Origin: Anaerolineae bacterium
GTDB taxonomy: Bacteria > Chloroflexota > Anaerolineae > Promineifilales > Promineifilaceae
Direction of reading: 5' to 3'
Assembly: GCA_028277515.1 (NCBI GenBank)
Contig: JANQGC010000369.1
Location: forward strand, 1 to 64,000
Length of the DNA stretch: 64,000 nt
Shown here: positions 60,711 to 64,000 of the stretch, one piece after another
How the letters are laid out: every line of letters begins with the position of its first letter
How positions within the stretch are numbered: position 1 is the first letter of the stretch
The notes under the pieces: generated by a model
Database searches by the model: none
Seen by the model: only the letters and a program-made list of their open reading frames with translations
Told to the model about the DNA's origin: nothing
Made by a program: the position numbers and the translations under genes

Positions 60711-61127
60711 ATGGCAATCATCACAAATTATGTAGCAAACGGAACTTATGTAGGCCAGACAGTTGAAGTCAAAGCAAAAAAAGTTGTTTGGGTAAAAGTG
60801 GGCCAGGGAAAGGTTAAAACTTTTTCAGACCATGAAGTCAATATCGCCGGAAAGATTAGTATCCTGGGATACAGCGGGGATTTGAACATTCATTTGCTGT
60901 TGAGCGATCAAGATCCAACTGCTATTAATGGTCCTTGCCTGCTGCAGCTTAATACCCATATCGATAATCAAGCCAGATACGAAGCGAAAAATGGTGCGCT
61001 GACTGTTTACGCAGTGTTGGGTGGCAAAAATCAAAACATCAGCATCCTACCCAGCAATAATGGCCGGCAAACCGAATGCAAACTTTTCGGCCACGTGAAC
61101 GAAACCGTCCATCTCGACCCCAAGTAA
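60711..61127 (+). CDS. Small hypothetical protein, 138 residues
   Basis: No family is recognised. The protein is soluble, without signal peptide or metal motif, and appears rich in beta strands (for example GTYVGQTVEVKAKKVVW and KISILGYSGDLNIHLLL). A single Cys pair (GPCLLQL and TECKLFG) is present. The GGAG element 10 nt before ATG 60711 decides the start over a GTG at 60666. It lies alone between the DUF72 and IclR genes. Confidence 0.6.
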   Translation: MAIITNYVANGTYVGQTVEVKAKKVVWVKVGQGKVKTFSDHEVNIAGKISILGYSGDLNIHLLLSDQDPTAINGPCLLQLNTHIDNQARYEAKNGALTVYAVLGGKNQNISILPSNNGRQTECKLFGHVNETVHLDPK

Positions 61128-61278
61128 CAAAACATTTTCAATAGCCTGCTTCATCCCCCTTTCAACTAAACGAAAGAGAATTTAGCTTCGTCTCCCGAGT
61201 GATCGATCCCCTTCCGATTTCCCTAAAATCGTGAACAGTGATCAACTTAACTCATTATATCTAAAATTTTCCAGCCTA

Positions 61279-61307
61279 TTGAAACTGTTTCACATATGTG
61301 ATACAAT
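61279..61307 (+). promoter_or_regulatory. IclR gene promoter with internal palindromic operator
   Basis: TTGAAA (61279-61284), a 17-nt spacer and TACAAT (61302-61307) form a good promoter. The palindrome TCACATATGTGA (61290-61301) fills the spacer, suggesting repression by the protein it encodes or another regulator. The rest of the 61128-61428 gap holds nothing else clear. Confidence 0.65.
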
Positions 61308-61428
61308 CTCCTTGCTTTTGTGGGAAAAATATCTCGATAAATGTTTTTGTGAGTTAATTTTTGCAGCAAATTTTGTACTTTAAGCGAGATTTTAAGGCGG
61401 GCAATCTTTTCAAATATATTGAGTCCCT

Positions 61429-62235
61429 ATGAATAAGAACTCTGATTCCAGTTATGTACCGGTTAAGTCGGCGGTACGAACGATGGACTTATTTGAACTA
61501 CTTTCAAAATATTCCGAGGGGCTTTCGCTTAAGAGTATTGCCCAACACCTCGATATTCCTTTAAGCAGCACATACAATTTAGCTTTGACCTTAACCGATC
61601 GTGGTTATCTGTTACGCGACGAAAGAACACGCACTTATCGTTTGGGTCCTAAGTTCGCACAAATCCAGGTTTCCTATTTAGCGAACACCAATTTGATTCA
61701 AACGGCCGTTCCGATCATGAAGAAGCTCCAACGGGAAACTGAGGAAACAACCAGTTTAGCCGTACTGCAAGGACCTCGGGTCTTATACATGCATAAACTC
61801 TTGGGGCAGGGGAGCATGCAGTTAATAGGGCCTCATGGCACCTCACGCTACGCTCACTCCAATGCAGCCGGCAAAATACTACTCGCACAACTTACAGAAA
61901 TAGAAATTAACACTGTCTTTCCGGAAGAGCATCTTCCCCAACTAACCCCTCATACTATTTCCTCACGAACCGTGTTGAAACAAAAATTAAGAGAAATTCG
62001 ACATGCTGAAGTCGCCTACGAACATGAAGAGGCCATACAAGGTGTTTGGGCGATGGCCAGTTGTATTTGGGATCAAGACGGTTTTCCAGTAGCAGCCATC
62101 AGCATCGTCGCCCCTATCACACGCCTAAAAACAAAAGACACAACGGATTGGCATATGCTCATAAAAGAAGCAGCACATGAAATTAGCGTCAGGTTAGGTT
62201 ATCGCATGCCCACATTCTCCTATCAACACGGATAA
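61429..62235 (+). CDS. IclR family transcriptional regulator
   Basis: IclR proteins bind DNA through an N-terminal winged helix and sense small molecules through a C-terminal domain. The 268-residue protein has the helix-turn-helix at about residues 15-75 (LSLKSIAQHLDIPLSSTYNLALTL) and an effector-binding domain with the pattern SNAAGKILLAQL and WAMASCIWDQDGFPVAAISIVAP. The family usually controls a neighbouring operon, here the ABC importer that follows 146 nt downstream. Its own promoter contains a palindrome that could be its operator. Confidence 0.93.
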   Translation: MNKNSDSSYVPVKSAVRTMDLFELLSKYSEGLSLKSIAQHLDIPLSSTYNLALTLTDRGYLLRDERTRTYRLGPKFAQIQVSYLANTNLIQTAVPIMKKLQRETEETTSLAVLQGPRVLYMHKLLGQGSMQLIGPHGTSRYAHSNAAGKILLAQLTEIEINTVFPEEHLPQLTPHTISSRTVLKQKLREIRHAEVAYEHEEAIQGVWAMASCIWDQDGFPVAAISIVAPITRLKTKDTTDWHMLIKEAAHEISVRLGYRMPTFSYQHG

Positions 62236-62279
62236 AAAAATGCGCAATATTAGCCTAGTGATTTGTTTTCAAAATAAGC

Positions 62280-62371
62280 TATGTGACAGTCACTTTATTA
62301 TCCATATTGCCGCTCAAATAATAACCAAGGTGACTGTCACATGTTGAGGAACTTCGTAAACAAACCACTTA
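62280..62371 (+). repeat. GTGACTGTCAC paired-palindrome element, copy A
   Basis: GTGACAGTCAC (62283-62293) and GTGACTGTCAC (62330-62340) flank a 36-nt spacer. A tail GAGGAACTTCGTAAAC follows, ending just before the ABC ATPase start. Confidence 0.82.
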
Positions 62372-62381
62372 GGAGTGAGCG

Positions 62382-63215
62382 ATGAATGGTTCTACATTGA
62401 TTAATATAGAAAATGTATCCAAGATATATTCAACCTCAAATGAAGATGTCCATGCCCTGGACACGATCGATCTTGACATAAAAGACGGTGAATTCGTCTC
62501 CCTGGTAGGTCCCAGCGGTTGTGGCAAAAGCACGCTTATGATGCTTATTGCGGGATTAACGCCGCCTTCCACCGGCCAGATCTCCATCGCCGGTGAGGTA
62601 GTAACGAAACCGTTTACCAACCTGGGAATTGTATTCCAACGTGATGTTCTGCTAGATTGGAGAAACGTGCTGGATAATGTGTTGCTGCAAATTGAAATTC
62701 GCCGCTTGAAGCGGAAAGAATACGAGGGTCACGCCCTGGATCTTTTGCAAAGAACCGGCCTGCAAGGATTTGAAAAATCCTACCCTAGAGAGCTTTCCGG
62801 GGGGATGCGCCAACGCGTTTCCATCTGTCGTGCCCTGCTACATGATCCATCCCTGCTTCTGATGGATGAACCTTTTGGTGCATTGGACGCTATCACGCGC
62901 GATCAAATGAATTTGGACCTGGAAAGAATATGGGAGCAAAGTCAAAAAACGGTTCTATTTGTAACGCATAGCGTTCCGGAGGCAATATTCCTCTCCCACC
63001 GCATTCTCATAATGTCTCCACGGCCGGGGCGTATTGTGGAAACGATAGACATAGACCTCCCTAGGCCACGAACGCTGGCTATGCGCGATAGCCCTGAATT
63101 TATCGAATACAACCGGCAAATAAGAGATATATTTAGCCAACAGGGCATCTTAATTGAATCAATATCCGAAGCATCATCTATTTCCCAATCAGTAACGGCA
63201 TCTGTTGATTACTGA
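62382..63215 (+). CDS. ABC importer ATPase subunit, TauB/SsuB/NrtD-type
   Basis: The subunit powers import of an anionic or small nitrogen/sulfur compound, such as nitrate, sulfonate, taurine or related substrates. The 277-residue protein has the Walker A VGPSGCGKST, the signature LSGGMRQR, Walker B LLLMDEPFGALD and the switch His in FVTHSVPEA. It follows an IclR regulator and precedes a membrane permease. The substrate cannot be read from the sequence. The binding protein is not seen in the window. Confidence 0.92.
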   Translation: MNGSTLINIENVSKIYSTSNEDVHALDTIDLDIKDGEFVSLVGPSGCGKSTLMMLIAGLTPPSTGQISIAGEVVTKPFTNLGIVFQRDVLLDWRNVLDNVLLQIEIRRLKRKEYEGHALDLLQRTGLQGFEKSYPRELSGGMRQRVSICRALLHDPSLLLMDEPFGALDAITRDQMNLDLERIWEQSQKTVLFVTHSVPEAIFLSHRILIMSPRPGRIVETIDIDLPRPRTLAMRDSPEFIEYNRQIRDIFSQQGILIESISEASSISQSVTASVDY

Positions 63216-63252
63216 TTTTTCCAGCATGATGGTTTTTCAGAAATAGTCTCAA

Positions 63253-63341
63253 TGTGACCGTCACTTTGCTCATTATTTGAGAGGCAACAGACAAAAAGTG
63301 ACTGTCACTTGTTAAGAAACTTCGGGAACAAACCATTTACA
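63253..63341 (+). repeat. GTGACTGTCAC paired-palindrome element, copy B
   Basis: GTGACCGTCAC (63254-63264) and GTGACTGTCAC (63298-63308) flank a 33-nt spacer. The tail AAGAAACTTCGGGAAC follows, in front of the permease start. Confidence 0.82.
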
Positions 63342-63353
63342 GAGGAGAATGTT

Positions 63354-64000
63354 ATGGCACAAGAAAAAGCTCTAATACCGGAACAAAAGCAGCAATCTCA
63401 AGCACAGAAGCCCCAAAAAAAGAATAAGATTCTGACCTGGATTCAACATTATAGTTACTCCATCATCGCGGTCCTGGTTTTTATCGCTTTGTGGGAATTC
63501 ATCGTTGACACCAGAGAAATCCAGGCATACATCCTTCCTGCCCCTTCCATGATCATACAGGACATTATCGACAATTTTGATCTGCTTGTCTCTTATAGTC
63601 TTGTAACGGCATGGGAAATTTTATTAGGTTTCTTACTCGCGGTCGTTATCGGAATTCCTATTGGCATGGCCATATATTATTCGGGGCTGATGGAACGTAT
63701 CATTTACCCTTTTCTTGTTATTTCGCAGACGATTCCTAAGATAGCCCTGGCGCCTCTGCTCGTTCTTTGGTTCGGGTGGGGAATCATGCCCAAAATTGTC
63801 GTCGCATTCCTCATTGCTTTCTTTCCTATTGTGGTCGATACCGTTGTAGGGCTTAAAAATACTGAACCGGAAATGATCCTCCTGGTCAGATCGATGGGTG
63901 CTGACAAACTCCAAACCTTTTTTAAGATCAGCCTTCCTACCGCGTTGCCAAATATTTTCGGTGCGCTAAAAGTTGCCAGTACTTTAGCTGTCGTGGGTGC
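63354..64000 (+). CDS. ABC importer permease subunit, TauC/SsuC-type (partial)
   Basis: The permease forms the membrane channel for the importer encoded just upstream. It is cut by the window edge after about 215 residues. The visible part has a Gln/Lys-rich cytoplasmic N terminus, a first membrane segment (IIAVLVFIALWEFIV), more segments, and the binding-protein-dependent transport signature near the end (RSMGADKLQTFFKISLPTALPNIFGAL), which includes the EAA-like loop contacting the ATPase. It starts 138 nt after the ATPase gene with an AGAGGAG site. Confidence 0.9.
   Translation, partial: MAQEKALIPEQKQQSQAQKPQKKNKILTWIQHYSYSIIAVLVFIALWEFIVDTREIQAYILPAPSMIIQDIIDNFDLLVSYSLVTAWEILLGFLLAVVIGIPIGMAIYYSGLMERIIYPFLVISQTIPKIALAPLLVLWFGWGIMPKIVVAFLIAFFPIVVDTVVGLKNTEPEMILLVRSMGADKLQTFFKISLPTALPNIFGALKVASTLAVVG

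Noticed and set aside
61231..61250. GTGAACAGTGATCAACTTAA-like stretch similar to 18750-18769
   Set aside because: Resembles single units of heptamer-type GTGATCA repeats, but only two imperfect single units were seen, too few to call a repeat.
1..64000. CRISPR arrays, IS elements, prophage or integron features
   Set aside because: No regularly spaced repeats, transposase, integrase or phage structural genes were found in the coding set.

Overview
The window reads as a stretch of bacterial chromosome, most likely from a member of the Chloroflexota (Anaerolineae-like). This assignment is an inference. It rests on many Thr/Pro-linker proteins carrying SH3b, LysM or PA14 modules, an N-terminal CPYLG four-cysteine module on a membrane SH3 protein, a T-box-controlled thrS, full glp/dha glycerol genes, and strong enrichment of the palindrome ACGGCCGT. 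No phage, IS element, CRISPR array or rRNA was seen. Nearly all of the DNA is ordinary, densely packed chromosome, with short dispersed inverted repeats in the gaps.

Layout. 1-3760: end of an AlbA/HATPase-type regulator, a SWIM zinc-finger protein and a small nucleotidyltransferase-like pair. 3792-8068: two tandem threonyl-tRNA synthetases without TGS domains, behind a T-box leader with a Thr (ACC) specifier and a consensus promoter. 8151-20601: envelope and housekeeping genes (LCP protein, parvulin lipoprotein, LysM lipoprotein, threonine synthase, DUF6062 protein, SH3 membrane protein, lipoamide dehydrogenase, purA, L,D-transpeptidase, amidase). 20649-32650: a glycerol/dihydroxyacetone block transcribed leftwards in the order glpF, dhaK, dhaL, glpK, glpA, glpB, glpC, methyltransferase, dhaM. 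Glycerol enters through GlpF. It is phosphorylated by GlpK and oxidised by membrane-associated GlpABC. Dihydroxyacetone is phosphorylated by DhaKL with phosphate relayed by an unusually complete EIIA-HPr-EI DhaM.

33212-38980: SH3 membrane protein, ABC-F ATPase, coaE and a site-2-type protease. A tRNA with a CAT anticodon follows. 39322-43941 holds a PTPS-family protein with Glu in place of the catalytic Cys, a GT4 glycosyltransferase and a methyltransferase. These converge on a CDP-alcohol phosphotransferase and a flippase-like protein. This is the best candidate for an undescribed small-molecule or lipid pathway. 44078-54998: crotonase, then a long leftward run of galE, pabBC, proC, a MenC/N-succinylamino acid racemase with its GNAT partner, an A24 peptidase, membrane proteins, a CPBP protease, a PA14-SH3 protein and a META lipoprotein. 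55409-64000: birA, an S1-domain protein, FtsK, a DUF72 protein, a small unknown protein, and an IclR regulator followed by a TauB/SsuB-like ABC importer cut by the window edge.

The intergenic DNA contains several recurring elements: a GTGACTGTCAC paired palindrome with a conserved tail in front of three genes, a 120-130 bp repeat in two copies, nested inverted repeats ending in GTAACCG/CGGTTAC, a 30-bp perfect palindrome, and an 11-mer ATAAGCTAGTC found four times in one orientation. All counts were made by eye.
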